From: Streptomyces sp. SLBN-118 | GTDB taxonomy: Bacteria > Actinomycetota > Actinomycetes > Streptomycetales > Streptomycetaceae | Direction: 5' to 3' | NCBI RefSeq assembly: GCF_006715635.1 | Contig: NZ_VFNP01000002.1 | Coordinates: 2,108,001-2,172,000, forward strand | Length of the DNA: 64,000 nt | In this document: piece after piece, positions 26,391 to 34,223 of the stretch | Position numbering within the stretch: the stretch's first letter is position 1 | Layout of the letters: every line of letters starts with the position of its first letter | Notes under the pieces: model-generated | The model's input: only the letters and a program-made list of their open reading frames with translations | Told to the model about the DNA's origin: nothing | Databases searched by the model: none | Translations under genes and position numbers: made by a program

Positions 26391-27725
26391 TCACCGCGCG
26401 ACCTCCCGAGCCGCGAGGTCCCGCGCCGCGAAACCACGTGCCCCGATCGCCTCGCGGTACAGCTCCGCCGTTCCCTGTGCCGCCCTCGCCCAGGTGAAGC
26501 GCGCCAGCACCCGTTCCCGGCCGGCTCTTCCCAGCCGGGACCGCAGTTCGGGGTCCTCCAGCAGCCGGCCCAGCGCCGCGGCGAGCGCGCCCGCGTCGCC
26601 CGGCGGGACGGCCAGGCAGGTCTCCCCGTCCGGCCCGGAGACCTCCGGGATCGCGCCCCCGGTCGTGGCGACGAGCGGCGTCCCCGTCGCCATGGCCTCG
26701 GCCGCGGGCAGCGAGAAGCCCTCGTACAGCGACGGCACACACGCGATCTGCGCGCTGCGTACGAGGTCGACGAGCTCCGCGTCGGTGACGCCCTTGACGA
26801 ACCGGACCGCGTCCTTGAGCCCGTACCGCTCGATGAGCTGCGCGACCGGCCCGTCCTCGGCCCGCTTGCCGACGACGACGAGGTGCGCGGCCGGGTTCTC
26901 CGTACGGAGCTTCGCGAGTGCTTCGACCAGGTGCACGAGGCCCTTGAGCGGAACGTCCGCGCTGGAGGTGGTGACGATCCGCCCCGGCACCTCGGCCACC
27001 GCCGGGTGGGGCGACCAGAGATCCGTGTCGGCGCCGATGTGGACGACCCGGACGCGCTCAGGACGCACACCGAGGTGGTCGACGATCTCCTGCTGCGAGG
27101 AACCGGAGACGGTCAGTACGGACGGCAGCCGTCGGGCGACCCGCTTCTGCATCCGTGTGAAGCCGTACCAACGGCGTACGGAGGCCCGCCGCTTCCAGCC
27201 CTCCGCGGCGTCGAGCTCCAGCTGCCGGTCGACGGTGATGGGGTGGTGGATCGTGGTGACCAGAGGCGCGCCGAGGTCGCCGAGCAGCCCGTAGCCCAGA
27301 GTCTGGTTGTCGTGGACGACGTCGAACTCGCCGCGCCGCGCGACCAGATGACGCCGCGCGCGCAGCGAGAAGGTCAGCGGCTCGGGAAAACCCCCGGTCC
27401 ACATCGTCGCGACTTCGAGCGCGTCGATCCAGTCGCGGTACTCGCCGCGCTTGGGGGTGCGGAAGGGGTCGGGGCTGCGGTACAGGTCGAGGCTGGCCAG
27501 CTCGGTGAGCGGCACGCCCTCGTCGAGTACGGGATAGGGCTGTGCGCCGATCACTTCGACGCTGTGCCCGAGGCGGGCGAGTTCGCGCGAGAGGTGGCGT
27601 ACGTAGACGCCCTGGCCGCCGCAGAAGGGGTTGCCCTTGTAGGTGAGGAGCGCGATGCGCAGCGGCTCGTCACCGCCACCGGACCGACCCGTACGAGGGC
27701 CGGCCTCTATGGCCTCAGCGGTCAC
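26391..27725 (-). CDS. GT4-family glycosyltransferase
   Basis: 444 residues from the GTG at 27725, chosen for the AAGGGGG site 6 bases upstream. The N-terminal GT-B domain opens with LRIALLTYKGNPFCGGQGVYVRHLSRELARLGHSVEV. The C-terminal donor-binding domain has VLTVSGSSQQEIVDHLGV, IHIGADTDLW-type and EGFSLPAAEAMATGTPLVAT with the EX7E motif. Mycobacterial Rv0225 is a plausible relative. It is the first gene of a GT-methyltransferase-toroid operon and diverges from the kstR-like gene with a KstR-type box between them. The acceptor is unknown. Confidence 0.9.
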   Translation of the reverse strand: MTAEAIEAGPRTGRSGGGDEPLRIALLTYKGNPFCGGQGVYVRHLSRELARLGHSVEVIGAQPYPVLDEGVPLTELASLDLYRSPDPFRTPKRGEYRDWIDALEVATMWTGGFPEPLTFSLRARRHLVARRGEFDVVHDNQTLGYGLLGDLGAPLVTTIHHPITVDRQLELDAAEGWKRRASVRRWYGFTRMQKRVARRLPSVLTVSGSSQQEIVDHLGVRPERVRVVHIGADTDLWSPHPAVAEVPGRIVTTSSADVPLKGLVHLVEALAKLRTENPAAHLVVVGKRAEDGPVAQLIERYGLKDAVRFVKGVTDAELVDLVRSAQIACVPSLYEGFSLPAAEAMATGTPLVATTGGAIPEVSGPDGETCLAVPPGDAGALAAALGRLLEDPELRSRLGRAGRERVLARFTWARAAQGTAELYREAIGARGFAARDLAAREVAR

Positions 27726-27778
27726 CCACGGCCCCCTTCTCACTGCGTTTCGCCGGAGCGTAACCGCTCACGCTAATC

Positions 27779-27792
27779 TAGAACAAGTTTCA
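27779..27792. promoter_or_regulatory. KstR-type operator between the GT4 operon and kstR
   Basis: TAGAACAAGTTTCA matches TNNAACNNGTTNNA at every fixed position. It is 53 bases from the glycosyltransferase start (27725) and 131 bases from the regulator start (27924), so it may control the GT operon, autoregulate kstR, or both. Confidence 0.65.
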
Positions 27793-27923
27793 GACTTGAT
27801 CGCTCAAGGAGCTTCGAATCTACCGGCAGGTAGCGCAGCTGTAAGGGCCGGATCAGGTGATTCGCGCCACGACAGACACACTGGCATGCTGTGCGATCCG
27901 GACTCGTGCATGGAACGGGACAT

Positions 27924-28571
27924 ATGACAGCGGAAGCCAAGTCGGCGGGGCCTGCGTCGCCGCCCCTGACAGAACGCCAGGAGGCGCGCCGCCGTCGCAT
28001 CCTGCACGCCAGCGCGCAGCTGGCCAGCCGCGGCGGTTTCGACGCGGTGCAGATGCGCGAGGTCGCCGAGGCCGCCGGGGTCGCGCTCGGCACGCTCTAC
28101 CGTTATTTCCCGTCCAAGATCCATCTGCTGGTCGCCACGATGCAGGACCAGCTCCAGCAGATGCACACGACGCTGCGCAAACGCCCCCCGGCCGGCGACA
28201 GCGCGGCGGAGCGTGTCTCCGAGACGCTGATGCGGGCCTTCCGCGCGCTGCAGCGCGAGCCGCATCTCGCGGACGCGATGGTGCGGGCGCTGACCTTCGC
28301 GGACCGCAGCGTGAGCCCCGAAGTGGACACGGTCTCCCGGCAGACGACAGCGATCATCCTGGACGCGATGGGCCTGGAGAACCCGACGCCGGAGCAGCTG
28401 TCCGCGGTCCGCGTGATCGAGCACACCTGGCACTCCGCGCTGATCACCTGGCTGTCGGGGCGTGCGTCGATCGCCCAGGTGAAGATCGACATCGAGACGG
28501 TCTGCCGGCTGATCGACCTGACGACTCCGTCGTCGCCGTCGCGGCCGTCTGCGCCGGGGCGCACCCGATAG
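27924..28571 (+). CDS. kstR: TetR-family repressor, KstR homologue
   Basis: 215 residues from the ATG at 27924; the frame is open upstream to 27891. The N-terminal HTH region (RRRRILHASAQLASRGGFDA, then VQMREVAEAAGVALGTLYRYFPSKIHLLVATM, residues ~22-72) closely follows mycobacterial KstR. The C-terminal ligand domain keeps KstR-like blocks (LADAMVRALTFADRSVSPEVD, VIEHTWHSALITWLSGRAS, VCRLIDL). KstR represses cholesterol catabolism genes and is released by 3-oxo-cholestenoyl-CoA-type ligands. Sites fitting the KstR consensus occur here and upstream of several side-chain degradation genes in the window, which supports the assignment. Confidence 0.88.
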   Translation: MTAEAKSAGPASPPLTERQEARRRRILHASAQLASRGGFDAVQMREVAEAAGVALGTLYRYFPSKIHLLVATMQDQLQQMHTTLRKRPPAGDSAAERVSETLMRAFRALQREPHLADAMVRALTFADRSVSPEVDTVSRQTTAIILDAMGLENPTPEQLSAVRVIEHTWHSALITWLSGRASIAQVKIDIETVCRLIDLTTPSSPSRPSAPGRTR

Positions 28572-28580
28572 GCACTGTTC

Positions 28581-28724
28581 GATCAGGCCGGATCAGTGAG
28601 CGGCCCGCCCGCGGAGCGGCTGAGTCACCGCGGTGCGTGCAGGTGCAGGCCGCAGGATGGGGGTCCCCCCGCCGAAGGCAGGGGGAGAGCCCACGCGGAG
28701 CGTAGGCGACTGACGACAACGCAG
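28581..28724 (+). repeat. Dispersed Streptomyces intergenic repeat, copy 2
   Basis: Contains the same 23-base (28581-28603) and 71-base (28654-28724) blocks as copy 1 at 15015-15135; the 71-base blocks are identical. Here it starts 9 bases after the kstR stop and may act as its terminator. Confidence 0.8.
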
Positions 28725-28794
28725 CGTGGGGGCACCTCCCGTGCCCGAAGGGCTACGGGGGAGTGCGTGTGCTTCGCTCCTCCCGTCGGGGATA

Positions 28795-29183
28795 CGGCGC
28801 CCGGCCGCCGCGCCCCCTCGGCGGTGCGTACGGCGCAGCACGACCGTGAGCCGCGCGCCTGATGTCCCGAGGCCCTGCATCAGCGACTGCAGGGCGGGCA
28901 GCAGGGACTGGCTCAGACAGGGCGAGGGCGCCGACCAGCGCGCCCGCGCTCACGCCGCGCGTGAGCAGCCAGGGCGCGGTGACCAGCAGCACTCGCCGGA
29001 GAGCGAGGGCAGCGGGACGCCGTCGATGAGGACGGCGCCCGCGTCGGGGTCCGCCAGCCGTCCGGCGACGGCGGCCAGCGCGGCCCGCTCGCGCTCCAGC
29101 CGCGTGACGCCGTCCGCCCCGTCGGCGGCGAGTCCGGCATGGGGCCGCGCCTCCTTGAGCACCACCGGCTCGCCGCTGCTGGG
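28795..29183 (-). pseudogene. Degraded ABC exporter remnant (CydC/CydD-like)
   Basis: No intact frame, but minus-strand translations give recognisable pieces. ERERAALAAVAGRLADPDAG followed by AVLIDGVPLPSL resembles a nucleotide-binding domain. LLVTAPWLLTRGVSAGALVG and, in another frame, SLLPALQSLMQGLGTSGARL resemble the end of a CydC/CydD-type transmembrane domain. The pieces are in shifted frames and unusual order, and the remnant abuts the ferredoxin stop. The region between 28725 and 28795 shows only GC-rich repeat-like sequence. Confidence 0.4.
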
Positions 29184-29417
29184 CTACTCCTCGGGCGGGA
29201 AGACCGGCTCCCCGCTCTCCAACAGCGTGATCGCGATCGCCTCGACCGGGCAGTTCTCCGCGGCCGCGAGGATCCGCTCATTGGCGTCGGTCTCCTCGGC
29301 CCGCGGATGCGACTGCCGCCCCGAGTCGAGCTTGAAGCCGTCCGGAGCGTGCCCCACGCACATGCCGGAGCCGATGCACACGCTCCGGTCGACGTCGACG
29401 TGCCAGCGGTCCCCCAT
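29184..29417 (-). CDS. 3Fe-4S type ferredoxin (P450 partner type)
   Basis: 77 residues. Cluster ligands Cys14, Cys20 and Cys56 (CIGSGMCVGHAPDGF...ENCPVEAI) give the three-cysteine pattern of [3Fe-4S] ferredoxins that feed electrons to actinobacterial cytochrome P450s. Its ATG shares one base with the stop of the aldehyde dehydrogenase gene (TGATG), so the two are co-expressed. The CYP125-like P450 at 40.3 kb is a plausible partner. Confidence 0.9.
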   Translation of the reverse strand: MGDRWHVDVDRSVCIGSGMCVGHAPDGFKLDSGRQSHPRAEETDANERILAAAENCPVEAIAITLLESGEPVFPPEE

Positions 29418-30877
29418 CAGTTCTCTCCATGTCCGGCGGGCAGATGGATCATCTTGTGCTCCAGGTACTCGCCGTACCCCTCGGGCCCGAACTCCCGCCC
29501 CAGGCCCGAGTTCTTGTAGCCGCCGAACGGACCGAGCATGTCGAGACTGAACGTATTGATGTTGTACGTCCCGGTCCTGACCTGCCGCGCGAAGTCGATG
29601 CCGCGCTCGACGTCGGCCGTCCAGACGCTGCCGCTGAGCCCGTAGTCGGAGTCGTTCGCGATCTTCGCGGCCTCGCTCTCGTCGCCGTAGGGCAGCAGAC
29701 AGATGACCGGCCCGAAGATCTCCTCGCGGGCGATGCGCATGGAGTTGTCGACCCCCCCGAAGAGGGTCGGCTCGACGTACCAGCCCTGTTCGAGACCGGC
29801 CGGCCGGCCGCCGCCGGTGAGGATCCTGGCGCCCTCCTCCTGGCCGATCCGGATGAAGTCGAGCGAGCGCTGCTGCTGACGGCGGGCCACGAGCGGCCCG
29901 ACCTGGGTCGCCGGGTCGAGCGGGTCCCCCACCACCAGCGCGGAGGCGGCGGCAGCGAACGCCTCGGCGATCTCGTCGTAGCGACTGCGCGGCGCGAGGA
30001 TACGGGTCTGGGCCACACACGCCTGCCCGTTGTTCATCCAGGCCGCGGGCACGATCCCGGCGACCGCCGACTCAAGATCCGCGTCCGGCAGGATCACGGC
30101 GGCCGACTTTCCGCCGAGTTCCAGGGTGACGCGGGTCAGATGGCGGGAGGCGACCTCCATGACCCGCTTGCCCGCGGTGACGGACCCGGTGAAGGACACC
30201 TTGTCGATCCCGGGGTGCCCGACCAGATACTCGCTCACCTCGCGGTCCGCGGGCAGGATCGACAGAACACCGTCCGGCAGTCCGGCCTCCTTGGCGATCT
30301 CCCCGAGGATGTACGAGTCGAGGGGCGACTCGGGCGACGGCTTGAGCACGACCGCACAACCGGCGAGCAGCGCGGGCCCGAGCTTGGCGGCGGCGGTGAA
30401 CTGCGGCACGTTCCACGGCACGACGGCCGCGACGACCCCAACGGGCTCCCGCCGCACCAGAATCGGCCCGAGCACCCCGGCCCGCCGCTCCTCGTGCTCG
30501 TAACCGCGCGCGACGGTGATGGCCGCGTCCCAGACCATCATCGCGCCGAGCGCCTGCGCGAGCACGCTCCAGGAGTACGGGGAGCCGTTCTGCGAGCTGA
30601 TGGACCGGGCGATCTCCTCGTGCCGTACGGCGATGGCGTCCTTGATCCGCGACACGACGCCGATCCGCTCCTCCAGGGCCATGCGCGGCCACGGCCCGTG
30701 ATCAAACGCCTCCCGCGCGACGGCCACGGCACGGTCGACATCCGCCCGGGAGGCGTGGGGCACACGCCCGATGACCTGCTCGGTGTGCGGCGAGACGACC
30801 TCGATGGCGTCGCCGCCGATGGGATCGGTCAACTCCCCGCCGATGAACAGCTTTCCGTGTTCGACAAGCTCGGTCAT
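29417..30877 (-). CDS. Aldehyde dehydrogenase (ALDH superfamily)
   Basis: 486 residues from the ATG at 30877, preceded by GGGAGG. Active-site Glu253 (LELGGKSAAV) and nucleophile Cys287 (NNGQACVAQTRI) are present, as are the cofactor-binding VVPWNVPQF and FTGSVTAGK motifs. It oxidises an aldehyde to the acid with NAD(P). It is the first gene of an aldH-ferredoxin operon and diverges from a metallo-hydrolase gene. An inverted repeat and a near-match to the KstR consensus lie in the 74-base divergent region. In a sterol pathway it would act after P450/alcohol dehydrogenase at the C26 end (inference). Confidence 0.9.
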   Translation of the reverse strand: MTELVEHGKLFIGGELTDPIGGDAIEVVSPHTEQVIGRVPHASRADVDRAVAVAREAFDHGPWPRMALEERIGVVSRIKDAIAVRHEEIARSISSQNGSPYSWSVLAQALGAMMVWDAAITVARGYEHEERRAGVLGPILVRREPVGVVAAVVPWNVPQFTAAAKLGPALLAGCAVVLKPSPESPLDSYILGEIAKEAGLPDGVLSILPADREVSEYLVGHPGIDKVSFTGSVTAGKRVMEVASRHLTRVTLELGGKSAAVILPDADLESAVAGIVPAAWMNNGQACVAQTRILAPRSRYDEIAEAFAAAASALVVGDPLDPATQVGPLVARRQQQRSLDFIRIGQEEGARILTGGGRPAGLEQGWYVEPTLFGGVDNSMRIAREEIFGPVICLLPYGDESEAAKIANDSDYGLSGSVWTADVERGIDFARQVRTGTYNINTFSLDMLGPFGGYKNSGLGREFGPEGYGEYLEHKMIHLPAGHGEN

Positions 30878-30919
30878 GGCTGCTGCCTCCCGGGGGGCCG
30901 ACGCTTCTGACGCAGTTTC

Positions 30920-30946
30920 AGAACTGATACCAGTTCTAGTTATAGT
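30920..30946. promoter_or_regulatory. Divergent operator/promoter with inverted repeat and KstR-like half
   Basis: AGAACTG-ATAC-CAGTTCT (30920-30937) is an 18-base inverted repeat. Within it, TGATACCAGTTCTA (30925-30938) fits TNNAACNNGTTNNA except for one position. Immediately next is TATAGT (30941-30946), a good -10 hexamer placed 5 bases before the ATG at 30952, suggesting a leaderless transcript of the hydrolase. A repressor here would block both directions. Confidence 0.55.
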
Positions 30947-30951
30947 GAGCA

Positions 30952-32022
30952 ATGGCCCTGCCGCCGACGAGAGATGAGAGCCTCATGACTCCGGTGATCG
31001 ACCACGGCGGTGGCGTCTGGTCCATCGAGGTGCCCATCCCCGACAACCCCCTCGGCCACACCCTCGTCCACCTCCTCGACACCGACCGCGGACCCGTCCT
31101 CATCGACACCGGCTGGGACGACCCCGCCTCCTGGGACACCCTCGTCGCCGGGCTCGGCTCCCTCGGGGTCGGCGTCGGTGATGTTCACGGCGTCGTCATC
31201 ACCCATCACCATCCCGACCACCACGGACTGTCCGGGCAGGTGCGTGAGGCGTCCGGGGCCTGGGTCGCGATGCATGCCGCCGACAGTGCCGTCGTGCGGC
31301 GGATCCGCGAGGCCGAACCCGAGGTCTGGCTCGACTACTTGACCGACAAGCTCACCAGAGCCGGTGCGCCCGACGAGCACACCCGCCCGCTGCGCGAGGC
31401 CCGCGCGTCGGGGCGGATGCGTACGCTGCCCGGACTGCGGGCCGCCCTGCCCGACCGGGAGATCGTGCCCGGTGAGCTGCTCGATCTGGCGGGGCGACGG
31501 CTACGCGCGATCTGGACGCCGGGGCACACGCCCGGACACGTCTGCCTGCACCTGGAGGAGGACCATCCCGCGAACCGGCCCGGGAACGGCAGGCTGTTCT
31601 CCGGCGACCATCTGCTGCCCGAGATCACCCCGCACATCGGCCTGTACGAGGACCCGGACGACGCCACCGTCGCCGACCCGCTCGGTGACTATCTCGACTC
31701 GCTGGAACGCATCGGGCGCCTCGCCCCTGCCGAAGTGCTCCCGGCGCACCAGTACGCCTTCCCCGACGCGGCCTCCCGCGTACGGGAATTGCTCGCCCAC
31801 CACGAGGAGCGTCTGGCCGGGTTGCTCGCGCTGCTCGCCGAGCCGCTCACCCCGTGGCAGGTCGCCGAGCGCATGGAGTGGAATCGGCCCTGGGACCGGA
31901 TTCCGTACGGGTCGCGGAACATCGCGGTCTCGGAGGCGGAGGCGCATCTGCGCAGGCTGGTGAAGCTGGGACGGGCCGAGGTGCGGACGGCCGGTGCCCC
32001 CACCTCGTACGTGGCGGTCTGA
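30952..32022 (+). CDS. Metallo-beta-lactamase-fold hydrolase
   Basis: 356 residues from ATG 30952 (possible leaderless start); ATG 30985 gives 345. The metal-binding motif THHHPDHHG is at residues 84-92, with further ligands in TPGHTPGH and FSGDHLLP. A C-terminal winged-helix extension (ERMEWNRPWDRIPYGSRNIAVSEAEAHLRRLVKLGRAEV) is typical of the LACTB2/GloB-like subgroup. The substrate is unknown; thioesters such as acyl-CoA are plausible. It shares a divergent promoter with the aldehyde dehydrogenase operon. Confidence 0.88.
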   Translation: MALPPTRDESLMTPVIDHGGGVWSIEVPIPDNPLGHTLVHLLDTDRGPVLIDTGWDDPASWDTLVAGLGSLGVGVGDVHGVVITHHHPDHHGLSGQVREASGAWVAMHAADSAVVRRIREAEPEVWLDYLTDKLTRAGAPDEHTRPLREARASGRMRTLPGLRAALPDREIVPGELLDLAGRRLRAIWTPGHTPGHVCLHLEEDHPANRPGNGRLFSGDHLLPEITPHIGLYEDPDDATVADPLGDYLDSLERIGRLAPAEVLPAHQYAFPDAASRVRELLAHHEERLAGLLALLAEPLTPWQVAERMEWNRPWDRIPYGSRNIAVSEAEAHLRRLVKLGRAEVRTAGAPTSYVAV

Positions 32023-32114
32023 CCGGGGTCGTCGCACCAGGCAGCCGCGCGCCGCGGACCTTTCCGCGCGGCCGTGCGCCGGGGGATGCGCCCCGTCGGG
32101 TGCTGGTGACCGCC

Positions 32115-32240
32115 GGGTACAGTGAGCGCGTCGTCATCACACCCGTACGGGGGAAAGCCGGTGCAAATCCGGCACTGACCCGCAACCGTGAGCCGCCGTC
32201 GCAGGCGGTGAGTCGGAATGCCCCGTACACACGTGTGACC
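32115..32240 (+). ncRNA. Cobalamin (B12) riboswitch
   Basis: Contains the highly conserved B12 box region: GGGGAAAGCCGGTGCAAATC followed by CGGCACTGACCCGCAACCGTG (about 32150-32190) and the downstream GAGTCGGAATGCC block (about 32210-32222). These are diagnostic of AdoCbl-type riboswitches. A perfect 9-bp hairpin (GCCACCGGC/GCCGGTGGC, 32248-32270) follows and could be the expression platform. The five downstream genes form one operon for cobalamin capture and import. Confidence 0.9.
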
Positions 32241-32355
32241 GGCTCGCGCCACCGGCAGCCCGCCGGTGGCCGGCACCGTCGAGGAATACGGAGCCGGAGC
32301 CCCGGTGCCCGAGCGCGCCTGTGCCCGGCTCCCCAGTGGAGAGGCACCGCCCGCC

Positions 32356-33573
32356 ATGACCGTTCGCCGCAGCGCAGCCGCGCTCGCCGCATCCGCCGTA
32401 CTCTGCGTGGCCGCTGCCCCCGCTGCCGTCGCGGCGCCGACGCCGACGCCCCCGGTCCCCTCGGGTCTGTACGGCACCGGCGACCCGACCTATGACGGCG
32501 TCTGGCGGCAGTCGCTCGCCCTGCTCGCGCAGGACACCGTGGGCGTGCGGCCCGCGGCGAAGGCGGTCGACTGGCTGACCGGACAGCAGTGCGACGGCGG
32601 GGCCTTCCCCTCGTACCGCGCGGACACGGCCAAGCCGTGCGACGCCAAGCTGCCGCTGGACTCCAACGCCACCGCGGCCGCGGTGCAGGCTCTCGCGGCG
32701 CTCGGCGGGCAGGACGCCGCCGTGAAGAAGTCGGTGGGCTGGCTGAAGTCCGTACAGAACGCGGACGGCGGCTGGAGCTACAACCCCGGCGGGGCCAGCG
32801 ACGCGAACTCCACGTCGATCGTGATCGGCGCACTGGCGGCGGCGGGCGAGAAGCCGGAAGGGGTGAAGTCGAAGGGTGGCAAGACCCCGTACGACGCGCT
32901 GCTGACGTTCGCGCAGCCGTGCGGCGGGAAGAACGGCGGCGCGTTCGTCTACCAGCCGAAGCAGCCGGGAATCGTCGCGGACTCGACCGCGGCGGCGGTC
33001 CTCGGGGCGCACGGCATGACGTTCGTCGCCACCGCAGGCGCGAGGGACGCGAAGGGGACGGTCTGCGAGACGTCGTCGACGACGGTCGAGGGTGCCGCGC
33101 ACAACGGCGCGGCCTACCTGGCGAACGCGCTCGCCAAGACCGGCCACCTCAACACTCCCCCGATGCCGGGCTCCGAGGACCCTGCCGAGAAGCCGGACTT
33201 CGGGAACACGGCGGACGCGGTCGTGGCGCTCAGCGCGCAGGGCCTGGGCGACCAGGCGAAGCAGCCGCTTCAGTGGCTGGAAAAGAACTCCGCGGCGTGG
33301 GCGAAGGGCGCGGGTCCGGCGGCGTACGCACAGCTGATCTTCGCGGCTCACGCGGCCGGTGGGGACCCGAAGACCTTCGGGGGTACGGACCTGGTGGCGG
33401 GCCTGAACGCGACGGGCCCCGCGCCTCAGAAGGCCGCGGTGGCCGAGACGAAGGCCCCCGCCGCCGACTCCGACTCCGACATGTCTGCCTGGTGGATCGT
33501 CGGCGTCTTCTTCGTCGCGAGCATAGGCGTCGGCATCCTGATCAGCGGCCGCCGGAAGAACCAGCAGCGCTGA
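32356..33573 (+). CDS. Secreted, membrane-anchored alpha6-toroid protein (prenyltransferase/intrinsic-factor-like)
   Basis: 405 residues. A signal peptide covers ~1-27 (RSAAALAASAVLCVAAAPAAVAAP). Toroid repeats follow (DWLTGQQCDGGAFPSYRAD, NATAAAVQALAALGG, SVGWLKSVQNADGGWSYNPGGASDANSTSIVIGALAAAGE, QLIFAAHAAGGDP). The C-terminal anchor WWIVGVFFVASIGVGILISG ends with RRKNQQR, so the barrel is displayed outside the membrane. It sits directly under a B12 riboswitch and in front of an ECF transporter. Human intrinsic factor and transcobalamin also use an alpha6/alpha6 barrel to hold cobalamin, so an extracellular corrinoid-binding role is attractive but is inference. Confidence 0.82.
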   Translation: MTVRRSAAALAASAVLCVAAAPAAVAAPTPTPPVPSGLYGTGDPTYDGVWRQSLALLAQDTVGVRPAAKAVDWLTGQQCDGGAFPSYRADTAKPCDAKLPLDSNATAAAVQALAALGGQDAAVKKSVGWLKSVQNADGGWSYNPGGASDANSTSIVIGALAAAGEKPEGVKSKGGKTPYDALLTFAQPCGGKNGGAFVYQPKQPGIVADSTAAAVLGAHGMTFVATAGARDAKGTVCETSSTTVEGAAHNGAAYLANALAKTGHLNTPPMPGSEDPAEKPDFGNTADAVVALSAQGLGDQAKQPLQWLEKNSAAWAKGAGPAAYAQLIFAAHAAGGDPKTFGGTDLVAGLNATGPAPQKAAVAETKAPAADSDSDMSAWWIVGVFFVASIGVGILISGRRKNQQR

Positions 33574-34223
33574 TGCGTACGCGACTTCTCTCCCTGGTCC
33601 TCGCGCTCGGCGCCGCGCTGACAGTGCTGGGCGCGGGGCCGGCGCAGGCGGCCGGGTACCGCTACTGGTCGTTCTGGCAGAGCAGTGGCGACACCTGGAC
33701 CTACGCCACCGAGGGCCCGGCCACGGCTCGGCCCGAGGACGGCGCGGTGAACGGCTTCCGCTTCTCGGTGAGCGAGGACGGCGCGGACTCGGCACGGCCG
33801 CGCAGGGCGCCCGACTTCGCGGCGATCTGCGCCGGTACGCCCGCGAAGGCGGACGCCAAGCGGATCGCCCTCGTCATCGACTCCGGCACCCCGGCGGACG
33901 CCCCGTCGGGTGAGACGCCGCACACGCTGAGGGTGGCGTGCGCGCAGGTGCCGAAGGACGCGACGAGCGCGGAAGCGCTGGCGTCGGTGGCGAAGCCGCT
34001 GCGCTACAACAGCGAGGCGCTGCTGTGCGCGATCTCGGGCTACCCGAAGACGGGCTGCGGCGAACAGGTCGCACCGTCCGAGCCGAAGTCGTCCGCATCA
34101 CCGAAGCCTTCGGCGGGCGGCAAGGACGATGGCGGCCCGTCGGTCGGCGTCGTCGCGGGCATCGCGGCGGTGGCAGCGCTGGGAGCGGCGGCGGTGTGGC
34201 AGTCCCGTCGCCGAAGGCGATGA
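33573..34223 (+). CDS. SCO2322-family secreted protein with C-terminal anchor
   Basis: 216 residues; the ATG shares a base with the stop of the toroid gene (TGATG). Signal peptide ~1-26, then a compact domain opening AAGYRYWSFWQSSGDTWTYATEGPATARPEDGAVNGFRFSV, a Ser/Pro/Lys linker and a C-terminal helix (GVVAGIAAVAALGAAAVW) ending in RRRRR. The YWSFW...W.YA..GP...P.DG pattern recalls DUF4430-like domains, the type that forms the second (beta) half of intrinsic factor. Together with the upstream toroid protein it could form a split two-domain binder. This is hypothesis; the location and topology are seen. Confidence 0.75.
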   Translation: MRTRLLSLVLALGAALTVLGAGPAQAAGYRYWSFWQSSGDTWTYATEGPATARPEDGAVNGFRFSVSEDGADSARPRRAPDFAAICAGTPAKADAKRIALVIDSGTPADAPSGETPHTLRVACAQVPKDATSAEALASVAKPLRYNSEALLCAISGYPKTGCGEQVAPSEPKSSASPKPSAGGKDDGGPSVGVVAGIAAVAALGAAAVWQSRRRRR

